Assembly: GCF_003363755.1 (NCBI RefSeq)
Contig: NZ_CP031396.1
Location: 434,001-498,000 of the forward strand
Direction of reading: 5' to 3'
DNA: 64,000 nucleotides
From: Pseudomonas protegens
GTDB lineage: Bacteria > Pseudomonadota > Gammaproteobacteria > Pseudomonadales > Pseudomonadaceae
Position 1 is the stretch's first letter. Each line of letters starts with the position of its first letter. Shown here piece after piece: positions 16,469 to 25,058 of this stretch. The notes under the pieces were generated by a model. That model searched no databases, was not told where the DNA came from, and saw only the letters and a list, made by a program, of their open reading frames with translations. Position numbers and translations under genes: made by a program.

Positions 16469-17215
16469 ATGTCTTCCCTAATTACCTCGCCTGCCACTCT
16501 CTACGAAACCGTCGGTGACGGCGTAGAGTCGAGTAATGCCTCATGGAGTTTCGGAGGCAGTACTCCGCAACACTTTGACTCCCATGTTTCGAAGTCCGTA
16601 CCTAAATATAAGGACGGGCATAACATCGTGCTGTCGCTCAGCGACTTTTTTGTAAAGAGCGATAGCACCTGCTACGAACTGGGTAGTTCCACCGGCACCC
16701 TCACTCGACAACTTGCACAGCGCCACTGCGCCTCGGTGAAGTGGGTGGGCATTGATGTGGAAGAGGCCATGACGCGCAAGGCGAATGAGCTCTTGAGCGC
16801 GTCGCCGCAGCACAACGTCAGCTTCGTTACCGACGACATCCTGACCTTTCCCTATGAAAAAAGTGATCTGATAGTTGCTTATTACACTATTCAGTTCGTG
16901 CACCCGCGCATTCGCCAAGCCTTGTTCGATCGTATCTACGAGACCTTGAACTGGGGCGGTGCTTTTATCATGTTTGAAAAAGTACGCGGCCCAGACGCAC
17001 GCTTTCAAGACATCCTCAGCAGCCTGTATGTAGATTATAAGCGCGACCAAGGTTATAACGCCGATGAAATCCTGGCGAAGACCAGAAGTTTAAAAGGTGT
17101 CCTTGAGCCTTTTTCCACGGCCGGCAATATCGACATGTTATCCCGCGCCGGCTTCAAGGATATAACCAGTATTTTCAAATATATTTGCTTTGAAGGCTTC
17201 TTCTGCATTAAGTGA
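16469..17215 (+). CDS. tglE: CmoA-like SAM-dependent enzyme (carboxy-SAM formation or use)
   Basis: A 248-residue class I methyltransferase fold that aligns without gaps over its second half with E. coli CmoA, which turns SAM and prephenate into carboxy-SAM. Shared points include SWSFGGSTPQHFD near residue 25, the SAM motif CYELGSSTGTL (68-78), IQFVHPRIRQALFDRIYETLN (141-161) and DYKRDQGY (189-196). CmoA Arg199 aligns (from memory) with Thr205, with Arg206 next to it. I chose ATG 16469 (AAGGA ten bases upstream). It is the first gene of the operon. It would supply carboxy-SAM for carboxymethylation of the scaffold-bound thiol. The symbol is by analogy with the P. syringae tgl cluster. Confidence 0.8.
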   Translation: MSSLITSPATLYETVGDGVESSNASWSFGGSTPQHFDSHVSKSVPKYKDGHNIVLSLSDFFVKSDSTCYELGSSTGTLTRQLAQRHCASVKWVGIDVEEAMTRKANELLSASPQHNVSFVTDDILTFPYEKSDLIVAYYTIQFVHPRIRQALFDRIYETLNWGGAFIMFEKVRGPDARFQDILSSLYVDYKRDQGYNADEILAKTRSLKGVLEPFSTAGNIDMLSRAGFKDITSIFKYICFEGFFCIK

Positions 17216-17228
17216 ATGGAGCTTCATT

Positions 17229-18146
17229 GTGAGTACAACTATAGAACAACAGTATTTGCAACTATTGCAAATGCCTGAAACCTTTCGTGCGCAGAAAATG
17301 GATTGTGAACTTTGCAATTCCAAAGATCATCGGGTGTTGCTGGAAAGTGTCCAGGGCCCCGGTGACCAGGCGGTGGCATTGCCAGTGCTCGGCTGCCAGG
17401 ATTGTGGGCATATTTTCCAGCAATACCGCTTCGACGAAGCCTTCTACAGCGCTTACTACGACAAGTTCTACCGCCTGAGTTTGTTCGGCAATACGGAGCC
17501 GGAGCGCGCCTTCTTTCTGGACCAGGTACGCCGCGGCGAACACCTGTATCAGCACCTGCAAGATGTGCTTCCCGCCACAGGCAAAATGCTTGACGTCGGT
17601 TGCTCCGCCGGCGGCCTGATGATTCCTTTTGCCAAGCGCGGCTGGACAGTCAGAGGCAATGACCCTGACCGGGCCTACGTCGAATACGGCAAGAATATCG
17701 GCCTGGACATCGACCTGGTGGGCGCCGAACACATGAGCCCCACGGGTGATTACAACCTGATCATCATCAACGGTTCGCTGGAGCATGTGCATGACGTCCA
17801 CCAGGTCATGCAGCTTTGCCGGCAGGCCAGTGCCGAGGATGGATTGCTGCTGATTGAAGGTCGCGCGTTGGGTTATGGCATCAAACAAGGGTTTCTAACC
17901 CATAACCATCGCCGCTACTTGAGTGCCAGCAGTATCGAGCACCTGATGTACCGGCATGGTTGGGAGCCGATCCAGACCACCCATGAGCCCGTGTGCGGGC
18001 CGACCCGACCGGGGGCGGTGTTCGTGCTGGGGCGAGCCTGTGCCCAGCCTGCCACCGAGCACCTCGAAAGCATCAAGGCTCAGGGCCGCAAGGCACTGCA
18101 GGAGTCCTACATGCCAAGCCTGCACTCGATGCGACCCCGCACATGA
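17229..18146 (+). CDS. tglF: SAM methyltransferase with N-terminal zinc ribbon (TglF-like carboxymethyltransferase)
   Basis: About 305 residues. The N-terminus has two CxxC-type pairs (CELCNS at residues 26-31 and CQDCG about 30 residues later) typical of zinc-ribbon methyltransferases. The SAM-binding region is MLDVGCSAGGLMIPFAKRGW, with an acidic second strand (RGNDPDRAYVEYG) and IINGSLEHVHDV. GTG 17229 has GGAG seven bases upstream. It starts 13 bases after the CmoA-like gene and its stop overlaps the next start (ATGA). In the P. syringae pathway, TglF transfers a carboxymethyl group from carboxy-SAM to the processed C-terminal thiol; the same job is inferred here. Confidence 0.8.
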   Translation: MSTTIEQQYLQLLQMPETFRAQKMDCELCNSKDHRVLLESVQGPGDQAVALPVLGCQDCGHIFQQYRFDEAFYSAYYDKFYRLSLFGNTEPERAFFLDQVRRGEHLYQHLQDVLPATGKMLDVGCSAGGLMIPFAKRGWTVRGNDPDRAYVEYGKNIGLDIDLVGAEHMSPTGDYNLIIINGSLEHVHDVHQVMQLCRQASAEDGLLLIEGRALGYGIKQGFLTHNHRRYLSASSIEHLMYRHGWEPIQTTHEPVCGPTRPGAVFVLGRACAQPATEHLESIKAQGRKALQESYMPSLHSMRPRT

Positions 18147-19288
18147 GTGCCTCGGCCTATGCCCTCGAAAAGTCGAGTGCCCGCGTCCATTCCTGCTTCA
18201 GGGATGATCTGGTCGTGACACCACCGCCAGCAGACGCGGTCACCCGGCGCTACAACCTCTATGACCCCCGTAGTGATATCGGTTTTGAACTGGGCCAGGC
18301 CGAGTACTCACTTGCCTTGCTCTTCGATGGCCAGCGAAACCTGCAAGAGATTGTCGACGCCGCCCTGGCGCAGCATCGAATCAAGGTCAGCCCCGAGAAG
18401 CTTGCGCAGTTCGAGCGCAAACTGCTCAACCTGAAACTGCTGAGCAGCGAGCAAACGGATCATAAAAAGGACCTGCGCGATCCCGCCACGGGCATAACCT
18501 ATGGCCCGCTGAAAGAGCATTTGCTGATTAACCTGGTTAAAACCAACCCGCAGCCATTGCTTGATCGTCTTTACCGGTTGGCGCCCTGGTGCTGCCGCGC
18601 GGCATTCATTTTGCCGCTGCTGGCCTTGTCCCTGTTGAGCTTCGTGTACCTGGGCGCGCACTTGGACAGCTTCATGGCCGATGCCAGCGCCACCTATATC
18701 CAGAGTTACCGCTGGCTGCTCTGGCACTTCCCGGTGATCCTGACCTCCATCGCCCTTCACGAACTGGGGCATGCGATGGCCTGTCGTCACTATGGGGTCA
18801 AGGTCAACGATTTCGGGATCGGCATCTACTTGTTGCTCGCCACCGGTTGGGTACGTCCGGTGCAGACACAATGGTCGCAGCTACCGCTGAACCAACGGGT
18901 GATCACCATTCTGGCAGGCCCCTTGGTCAGCCTTCTGTATGCGGGAGTGGGCATTGCCCTGTGGGCGATGTTCCGTGACACCCAAGGGGTTTTGCCCGCC
19001 CTTTTCGTGGTGATGATCGTGGCTTCGTGCATTTCCCTCATCCCCACCCTGCTGCCCATCTTCAATGGCGACACCTACCTGGCGATTACCGAAGTGCTGG
19101 GGCAACCGCGCCTGCGCCAGCGTGCTTTCAACTATGTGAAGCGCCATTGGCGCAGCGCGCCGCAGGAAACCCTTTCCCCTGCATTGCGCAGGCTCTACTG
19201 GGGCACATTCCTGTTGACCTGCCTGGGCTGGGTCATCGCCTGGAGCTTCATCGCAGCCACCCTGATTCGCCTTTTCAACCACCCATAA
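18143..19288 (+). CDS. tglG: PqqD-like/M50 site-2 protease fusion (TglG-like)
   Basis: A 381-residue membrane protein. Residues about 15-105 resemble PqqD/RRE domains that bind precursor peptides (RYNLYDPRSDIGFELGQAE, LLFDGQRNLQEIVDAAL). Several membrane helices follow (about 150-175, 190-215, 250-290, 295-325, 355-378) with the M50 zinc motif HELGH at 206-210 and LAGPLVSLLYAG in a later helix. It starts by ATGA overlap with the methyltransferase gene and ends 10 bases before the scaffold peptide gene. In the known pathway, TglG cuts the finished residue off the TglA scaffold; the fused PqqD-like domain would recognise that scaffold. Confidence 0.85.
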   Translation: MSASAYALEKSSARVHSCFRDDLVVTPPPADAVTRRYNLYDPRSDIGFELGQAEYSLALLFDGQRNLQEIVDAALAQHRIKVSPEKLAQFERKLLNLKLLSSEQTDHKKDLRDPATGITYGPLKEHLLINLVKTNPQPLLDRLYRLAPWCCRAAFILPLLALSLLSFVYLGAHLDSFMADASATYIQSYRWLLWHFPVILTSIALHELGHAMACRHYGVKVNDFGIGIYLLLATGWVRPVQTQWSQLPLNQRVITILAGPLVSLLYAGVGIALWAMFRDTQGVLPALFVVMIVASCISLIPTLLPIFNGDTYLAITEVLGQPRLRQRAFNYVKRHWRSAPQETLSPALRRLYWGTFLLTCLGWVIAWSFIAATLIRLFNHP

Positions 19289-19298
19289 GGACAGTGTC

Positions 19299-19457
19299 AT
19301 GACTCAACCTACAGTGACTCCGGCTATTGCCGCCATGGATGAAGCCACCACCACAACCGCCCCGGCCGACGTCGCGCCGCAAGCCCTTACCGATGCACCG
19401 TTCGAGGAGTTCGACCTCGACGATATCGAAATCATCGAAAGCAAAGTGTTCGCCTGA
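19299..19457 (+). CDS. tglA: TglA-like RiPP/pearlin scaffold peptide
   Basis: A 52-residue peptide encoded between the protease and DUF692 genes, preceded by AAGGACA at the right distance. It starts MTQPTVTPAI, has a Thr/Ala/Pro-rich middle (ATTTTAPADVAPQ) and an acidic C-terminal half (EEFDLDDIEIIESKVFA). It has no Cys and only one Ser (48). This rules out lanthionine formation and fits a scaffold to whose C-terminal Ala a PEARL adds a residue. Gene position and composition support a precursor role. It is probably produced in excess, since a strong stem-loop follows. As far as I recall, TglA of P. syringae has a very similar acidic tail; an alignment would settle this. Confidence 0.85.
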   Translation: MTQPTVTPAIAAMDEATTTTAPADVAPQALTDAPFEEFDLDDIEIIESKVFA

Positions 19458-19466
19458 TCGCTCCGA

Positions 19467-19493
19467 GCTTCCTCGGCTTGACGTCGAGGAAGC
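19467..19493 (+). promoter_or_regulatory. Stem-loop between tglA and tglH
   Basis: A perfect 9-base-pair stem (GCTTCCTCG / CGAGGAAGC) with a nine-base loop lies 9 bases after the tglA stop. No run of T follows, so it is more likely an RNA 3'-end stabiliser or partial attenuator than a full terminator. Such an element would give more scaffold peptide than enzymes. Confidence 0.6.
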
Positions 19494-19520
19494 CTTCCCT
19501 TCCTCAAACTGGGCAACCAC

Positions 19521-20435
19521 ATGGCTCACTTCGTTAAGCCCGAACCGATTGGTGTGGGTATCCAGTACAACCCCGAGATCCTCGACTGGTTTCCATTTGA
19601 GGACATCGAAGTCGATGTGCTGGAAATACTGCTCGACAACATCATGGCCCCTATGGACGGCCCCCAGATCATCAAGCCCGCGGCCCAGGCGATGATCAAT
19701 CGGCTGTCTGAGAAATTCACCTTGCTGGCGCATTCCAACTACGGTTGCGACTTTGGTTTCAGCCCTCTTGAAGAAACCGCCGCTGTGCAACGCCATGTGC
19801 CCCTGGCCAAGATGCTCAACAGCCCATGGGTCGCCAACCATTGTTTTTATGGCGACAACTCCTGGCTGGATATCTGGAGCAGCCCGCTGCAGTTTTCCAA
19901 TGCAGAGGTTCTGCGCTGCGCCGAACGCGCGAAGGCTTTGCAGGCACATTATGGGATGCCACTGGCCCATGAAAACGCCGCCTATTACTTGCAATGCCCG
20001 GGTGCAGAAATGCGCGAAGCCGAGTTCCTGGCCCGTCTCGTGCAGCAGTCCGGCACCTTCTTGCATCTGGACTTGCACAACATCTACACCAACCACTTGA
20101 ACCTGAAAGACTTCGACTTGCGCGACTACCTCGACACCTTGCCGTTGGACAAGGTGATCTCTGTGCATCTGGCAGGTGGCAGCTGGCATGAGGGGCTCTA
20201 CCACGACTGGCATGACTCGTGTGTGCCCGAACCTGTTTGGGATCTGTACCAGGAACTCATGTCCCGCTGCCAACCCTCGGCGATCATCCTCGAATACCAG
20301 GGGCAGGCTCACCACGCACTGACTCGCGTGATGGACGCCAACGACGAACACATGATCGTCACCGATGTGCGGCGCGCACAGAACATCTGGAATCACTACA
20401 CAAAAGCGGCACAGGAGCTGACGCATGGATGCTGA
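19521..20435 (+). CDS. tglH: DUF692/MNIO multinuclear iron oxidase (TglH-like)
   Basis: A 304-residue TIM-barrel protein of the DUF692 (MNIO) family. Recognisable blocks are IGVGIQYNPEILDW at the start, LAHSNYGCDFGFSP, PLAHENAAYY, LDLHNIYTNHLN and the late VHLAGGSWHEGLYHDWHD...VWDLY, which carries His/Asp metal ligands. Family members use two or three irons for four-electron or C-C cleaving oxidation of peptide Cys or Asp. In the tgl pathway TglH with TglI removes the beta-carbon of a C-terminal Cys. It overlaps the partner gene by 11 bases. The ribosome binding site is weak. Confidence 0.9.
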   Translation: MAHFVKPEPIGVGIQYNPEILDWFPFEDIEVDVLEILLDNIMAPMDGPQIIKPAAQAMINRLSEKFTLLAHSNYGCDFGFSPLEETAAVQRHVPLAKMLNSPWVANHCFYGDNSWLDIWSSPLQFSNAEVLRCAERAKALQAHYGMPLAHENAAYYLQCPGAEMREAEFLARLVQQSGTFLHLDLHNIYTNHLNLKDFDLRDYLDTLPLDKVISVHLAGGSWHEGLYHDWHDSCVPEPVWDLYQELMSRCQPSAIILEYQGQAHHALTRVMDANDEHMIVTDVRRAQNIWNHYTKAAQELTHGC

Positions 20436-21228
20436 GCAGGTCTGGAAGCTGTGGCGACGCCTGCTACGCGATGAAACACTGCAGCAGCAGTTGTTCGAAG
20501 CTCAAGGCGCGACTCAATGGCTGGAACACTTTCCTGATAACGAGCGGGTGATTCTGCAGGCCTATGGCAGTCAGTTTGAACGAGTGAAATGGTTCGTCGA
20601 AAACTATCAGTTCCGCTTGGTCAATTCCTTTATCAATGCGCTGGAAACCGGCGCGCCATTGACGCTGCGCGCGCTGCTCAATATCGGCCTGGACCTGCCG
20701 GCACTGTCCAAGGCATTCCTGCGCCAACAAGAGTGGTTCGACTACGGGCCAAGAGTGTATGGCTATTGCGACGCGGCATTGGGCTTTCTGCTCGAGCGCC
20801 AGGAACTTGCCGACTACCCGCAGATTCGCGACCTGATGGGCCTTGAGCGCGAATCTGTGCGCCTCTACATCGGGCTGGTGGAAACCAGTGCCGCAGTGCC
20901 GGGCACTTATCAACGCACCGACGGTGCACGCATTTACCAGAGCCGCTATGCGCTGTCGCACTGGTTGCGTGATAAAAGCCTGCTCGGGCGTAGCAGACCG
21001 GAGGAAGCCTGCGAGCACATCTTGGTGTATTTGCCCACCCCTGAGGCGCGCCACAAATTCACCCTGATCAGCCCGCGCGCTGCGTACCTCTATCACTGCC
21101 TGGAGCAACCACAGTCACTCGTCAGCTTGATGCAGATACTGGGTTCCAGCGCCGCACAACCCAGCGGCGAGGACTTGGCACTGCTCGATAAGCTGCATCG
21201 ACTCAACGCCATCAGGATGCCGGCCTAG
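20425..21228 (+). CDS. tglI: MNIO partner protein (TglI-like)
   Basis: A 267-residue protein. The N-terminal two thirds is helical (WKLWRRLLRDETLQQQLFE...), and the C-terminal ~90 residues look like a winged-helix/RRE peptide-binding domain (LISPRAAYLYHCLEQPQSLVSLMQIL). The overlap with the DUF692 gene and its size match partner proteins such as TglI, MbnC or BufC, which present the peptide to the iron oxidase. I recognise it mainly from position and shape rather than from a sharp motif. It ends 3 bases before the LanB-like gene. Confidence 0.75.
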   Translation: MDAEQVWKLWRRLLRDETLQQQLFEAQGATQWLEHFPDNERVILQAYGSQFERVKWFVENYQFRLVNSFINALETGAPLTLRALLNIGLDLPALSKAFLRQQEWFDYGPRVYGYCDAALGFLLERQELADYPQIRDLMGLERESVRLYIGLVETSAAVPGTYQRTDGARIYQSRYALSHWLRDKSLLGRSRPEEACEHILVYLPTPEARHKFTLISPRAAYLYHCLEQPQSLVSLMQILGSSAAQPSGEDLALLDKLHRLNAIRMPA

Positions 21229-21231
21229 ACC

Positions 21232-23676
21232 ATGGAAAGCTCACAGTACTTCTGGCTGCGCTCGACCGGCTTCCCCATTCATCACTTGACGGATCTGGGC
21301 CGATTCGCCGACCTGCCAGCGTGCCGCGCCTTCGAGCAAGACTTCCGCTCCTTGCAGACGCTGAAGGCGACGCTGCTTGAAAAGGCCAACGCGCATTCGC
21401 CCCAGGCCTGCCGCAAATTCATCCGCAAACTCAACGAGAACCAGGCCCTGCAACCCACCGATCTGCCAGAAGTACTGCGCGAACCTCTCGGTGAGGCGTT
21501 GCAACACTGGAATGCTTTGCTCGCGCGAACGTCAGCGCCTGAAGAAGCCGCCCGGGAATATGACGCCTATCTGGAAAGCGCCCGCCAAGGACTGATCGAC
21601 TTCCTGGATGACGATGCGGTGGCCGAGGCCTTGTTCATCTCCAACCCGTCGGCGTTGACACGCATCCGTGAGCTGATCAGGGATCGGCACAGCAGGAACG
21701 ACACCCGCAAAAAGCAGAAGCTGCGCTTGGGCTGGAGTTACGCGCAACGTTTCTGCGCCAAGAACGATACCTCCAGTTTTTTCGGACCTTTGGCCTGGGG
21801 CCGGTTCGATACCCGGCAGACAGCCAATGTGCATCTGACCCAGGATGACACGGCGTGGATCAAGGATCGCCACACCTTCTTTGAGAATTGGGTGGTACAG
21901 CGGTTGGTCGAACAGATCAACCAGCAATGCCCAGACACCGACCGTATGCCCTTGCAGCTCAATACCGGTTGCTACCTGCACGAACAGACCCTGTTCATGC
22001 CGATTGGCAAAAGCCAGCGCCTCAACCCGCAAACCGCCCAGGTACTGCAGTACATCAGCGAGCACCAGGATCGAGCCGCCACTTACGCGGGGATATTGAA
22101 CGACTGTCCGCAAGACGCGGCTGGCACATTGCGCGATCTGCTGGAGCACCTGGTGAGCAAACGTATCGTGCGCCGGGGCTGGCAAATGTCGCCCCGTGAG
22201 CGTCACCCCATCGTGCAGCTGCAACGCTGTTTGGCCAACGCGGGGGTATCCGACCCGTTCAACCAGCTCTGGCAATCGCGCCTTGAAGCGCTGGAGGGCT
22301 TGCGCCATGACTATGCCCACGGCGACCTGATGCGTCGGACCGAATGCCTGGAGCGCTTGAACCAACTGCTTGGCGAGGCCGGGGTCGACCTCAGCCGAGA
22401 AACCGGCGCCATGTATGTCGGCCGTTACCCGCTGTACGAAGATTGTTCGAGAAACATGAACATCAGCCTTGGGCAAGCCATGCTCGACCAAGTCAACCAA
22501 GAACTGGCGCCGCTGATGCGTATCAATCAGTGGCTGATCAAAGCCATCGCGCACCAGCTCAATCAGGCCTTCATTGAGGTCTGGGAGCAGCGCCAGGTGG
22601 CCAACCCCGGCAAACCGGTTGATTTTCTCGACCTGCTCAACACCCTTGCCCCTCTGTTACCTGCACTTGAGGCGCGCATCATCGGCGACCTCGATCAGCG
22701 CCTGGAAAGCGCTTGGGCGCAACTGCTGCAGGACTTCCCGGAGCACGCCGAAGTGCGTCTGTGTGCTGCGGACGTCGAGCGCCTGATCAGCCTGCTGAAC
22801 AGCCGTCTGGATGTCGAAGGCTTCGAGGTGTTCGGCAGCGACTTTCACTCTCCGGATATCCTGCTCTCCAGCGCCTCGGTCGAGGCTTTCAATCGCGGCG
22901 ACTACGAAATCATCGTCGGTGAAGTGCACCCGGCAGTTCATACGCTGAGCCAGCCCGTTGCCGCCCCGTTCGGCCCCTTCAATACGCAGATAAACCAACA
23001 GGTGGAGGCGATTTTCCAACGCCCTCGCCTGGTACTGGCTGACTCGCCCGAGAGCTATCAGCGCTCCCACATCGACTGGCCACTGCAGCCCTCCTACCTG
23101 CAATTGGTGCTGCCGTCTGGCGGCGGTTGTGTCGCAGCGCACCAGCAGTTTGCCGCTGGCAGGGCAAAAGTGCTGCGGGTGAACGGTCGTCTGCAAGTGG
23201 TCGACGCCCTGGGTCAGTTCAGCGAAGACTTGCTGTGCGTGTACTCCACGCCCTTGCATCGGCTGGGCTTCGCCCTGGCCGGCAGCGCCGTGGCCAAACA
23301 CGATCACCGCCGTATCTGGTTGGGCCGGACCCTCTACAAGCGCGCTTCCTGGCTATTTTCCCGCGATCGCCTGCCGGAACCGAAGGGCTCGATCGACGAG
23401 CTAGAACACACCCTGCAATGGCGTGCCTGGGCTGGCGCTCACGGTTTGCCCCGCTATGCCTTCGTCAAGATCGATACCGAACCCAAACCGCTGTTCCTCG
23501 ACTTCGACAACCCTTTGTCCTTCGACGGCATCAGCAATGCGCTGAAGAACGCAGGCCACGTCAAGTTCTCGGAAATGCGACCGTGCCCCGATGAACTTTG
23601 GCTTGAAGAGGCACGAGGGCGTTTCTGCTGTGAAATACGCACAACCTTTTCCCCATGCGAGGCTCTTGCGACATGA
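21232..23676 (+). CDS. tglB: LanB-like peptide aminoacyl-tRNA ligase (TglB-like PEARL)
   Basis: An 814-residue protein of the lantibiotic dehydratase N-terminal family. Marks include SSQYFWLRSTGFPIHHL at the start, RLGWSYAQRFCAKNDTSSFFGPLAWG near residue 165, GAMYVGRYPLYEDCSRNMN (about 390-410) and the C-terminal KIDTEPKPLFLDFDNP. Full LanB enzymes have about 1000 residues with an extra elimination domain (SpaB_C), which is missing here. This is the PEARL architecture: charged tRNA is used to add an amino acid to a peptide's C-terminus. With no Cys in the scaffold, dehydration to lanthionine is unlikely. The MFS gene starts within its stop codon (ATGA). Confidence 0.88.
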   Translation: MESSQYFWLRSTGFPIHHLTDLGRFADLPACRAFEQDFRSLQTLKATLLEKANAHSPQACRKFIRKLNENQALQPTDLPEVLREPLGEALQHWNALLARTSAPEEAAREYDAYLESARQGLIDFLDDDAVAEALFISNPSALTRIRELIRDRHSRNDTRKKQKLRLGWSYAQRFCAKNDTSSFFGPLAWGRFDTRQTANVHLTQDDTAWIKDRHTFFENWVVQRLVEQINQQCPDTDRMPLQLNTGCYLHEQTLFMPIGKSQRLNPQTAQVLQYISEHQDRAATYAGILNDCPQDAAGTLRDLLEHLVSKRIVRRGWQMSPRERHPIVQLQRCLANAGVSDPFNQLWQSRLEALEGLRHDYAHGDLMRRTECLERLNQLLGEAGVDLSRETGAMYVGRYPLYEDCSRNMNISLGQAMLDQVNQELAPLMRINQWLIKAIAHQLNQAFIEVWEQRQVANPGKPVDFLDLLNTLAPLLPALEARIIGDLDQRLESAWAQLLQDFPEHAEVRLCAADVERLISLLNSRLDVEGFEVFGSDFHSPDILLSSASVEAFNRGDYEIIVGEVHPAVHTLSQPVAAPFGPFNTQINQQVEAIFQRPRLVLADSPESYQRSHIDWPLQPSYLQLVLPSGGGCVAAHQQFAAGRAKVLRVNGRLQVVDALGQFSEDLLCVYSTPLHRLGFALAGSAVAKHDHRRIWLGRTLYKRASWLFSRDRLPEPKGSIDELEHTLQWRAWAGAHGLPRYAFVKIDTEPKPLFLDFDNPLSFDGISNALKNAGHVKFSEMRPCPDELWLEEARGRFCCEIRTTFSPCEALAT

Positions 23677-24953
23677 GTAAAGAAAATACAGCCTCTTGCG
23701 CCAAGGCCGACCAGGAAATTAAGCACACCTTTGTGTACCTGTTTTTGACCATTTTCATTCCCTTTGGCCTCGGCCATTTCGTCTCGTACCTGTTTCGCAC
23801 GGTCAACGCTTTGATCTATGTGGACCTGGAGCAGGAACTGCACCTGCCCGCCAGCAGCATGGGCCTGCTGACCGGCGTGTACTTTCTGACCTTCGCCGCG
23901 GCGCAGATTCCGCTCGGCGTCATGCTCGACCGCTACGGTCCGCGCAGCGTGCAGGCCCCCATGCTGTTGTTCGCGGTATTGGGCTCGCTGATTTTCAGCT
24001 TCTCCCACACCGAGCTGGGTCTGATCATCGGTCGCGGCCTGATCGGCCTGGGGGTAGCCGGTTCGCTGATGAGTGCGATCAAGGCGTGCACCATCTGGCT
24101 GCCGGTCGAGCGCCTGCCGCTGAGTACGGCGTGCCTGTTGTCGGTAGGCGGCCTGGGCGCCATGGCGTCCACCACGCCGCTGCATGAACTGCTCAAGTGG
24201 ATCTCATGGCGTGAAGCGTTCTTGATTCTGGCGCTGTTGACTCTGTTCGTCAGCGTGGTCATTCACCTGAGCGTGCCGCGCACCTACAAACCCAAGCACA
24301 CCACTCTGGCCGAAATGTCCAAGGCCGTGGGGACACTTTACTCCTCGTGGGTATTCTGGCGACTGGCGTTGTACTCGGTGTTTGCCCATGCGATCTACAT
24401 GTCGGTGCTGTCGCTGTGGATGGGGCCGTGGCTGCGCGATGTCGCCCAGCTCAGCGAGTCGAGCATGGCCAATACCTTGCTCTGGGGCACCGTGGCGATG
24501 GTGGCAGGTTCGCTGGCCTTCGGCTCGATCACCGACTACCTGCGCCGCTTTGGTGTGCAGCCGATCATGGTGTGCGGCGCCGGGGTTGCGATCTTCATCG
24601 TGTTTCAATCGCTGATGATCAGCGGACTGCCGGTGTCGCCGCTGCTGATTGCCATGGGGTTCAGCTTCTTCGGCACCTCCACCACCATGAACTACGCGAT
24701 CGTAGCTCAGTCGGTATCGCCTGAACTGGCCGGGCGGGTCAGTTCGTCGTTCAACCTGGTGGTGTTCGTGCTGGCGTTCGCCTTGCAATGGTTGATGGGA
24801 GAGATCCTGAACCTGTGGCCGGCCAATGGACAAGGGCATCCGGTGGAGGCTTACCAGTGGTCGCTGGGCGTGATGATTGCCTTGCAAGTACCTGGGGTGT
24901 TGCTGTGGCTGAGTTTCAAACCGTGGCAACTGAAAACAGCGACGGCGCGGTAA
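23673..24953 (+). CDS. MFS transporter of the tgl operon
   Basis: A 426-residue major facilitator protein with 12 predicted membrane helices. It has the MFS motif-A-like loop GVMLDRYGPRSVQAP after helix 2 and a second half beginning around SSWVFWRLALYSVFAHAIY. ATG 23673 overlaps the tglB stop, so it is translationally coupled and the last gene of the operon. It most likely exports the small product, such as 3-thiaglutamate, or protects the producer from it. The substrate is inferred only from context. Confidence 0.88.
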   Translation: MSKENTASCAKADQEIKHTFVYLFLTIFIPFGLGHFVSYLFRTVNALIYVDLEQELHLPASSMGLLTGVYFLTFAAAQIPLGVMLDRYGPRSVQAPMLLFAVLGSLIFSFSHTELGLIIGRGLIGLGVAGSLMSAIKACTIWLPVERLPLSTACLLSVGGLGAMASTTPLHELLKWISWREAFLILALLTLFVSVVIHLSVPRTYKPKHTTLAEMSKAVGTLYSSWVFWRLALYSVFAHAIYMSVLSLWMGPWLRDVAQLSESSMANTLLWGTVAMVAGSLAFGSITDYLRRFGVQPIMVCGAGVAIFIVFQSLMISGLPVSPLLIAMGFSFFGTSTTMNYAIVAQSVSPELAGRVSSSFNLVVFVLAFALQWLMGEILNLWPANGQGHPVEAYQWSLGVMIALQVPGVLLWLSFKPWQLKTATAR

Positions 24954-25058
24954 ACGCTGGCGGCCAGCTCGTCTTCGTTGACCACAGGTCCGTCAAGCCG
25001 CCGCAAAAACCCGTCAGTTGCGCTGCGTATGAGCGAGCAAGGCAGGCTCAGCATCGAA

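Noticed and set aside
21232..23676. Reading the LanB-like gene as a lanthipeptide dehydratase
   Set aside because: The elimination domain is missing, no cyclase gene is present and the scaffold peptide has no Cys; the PEARL reading explains all neighbours better.
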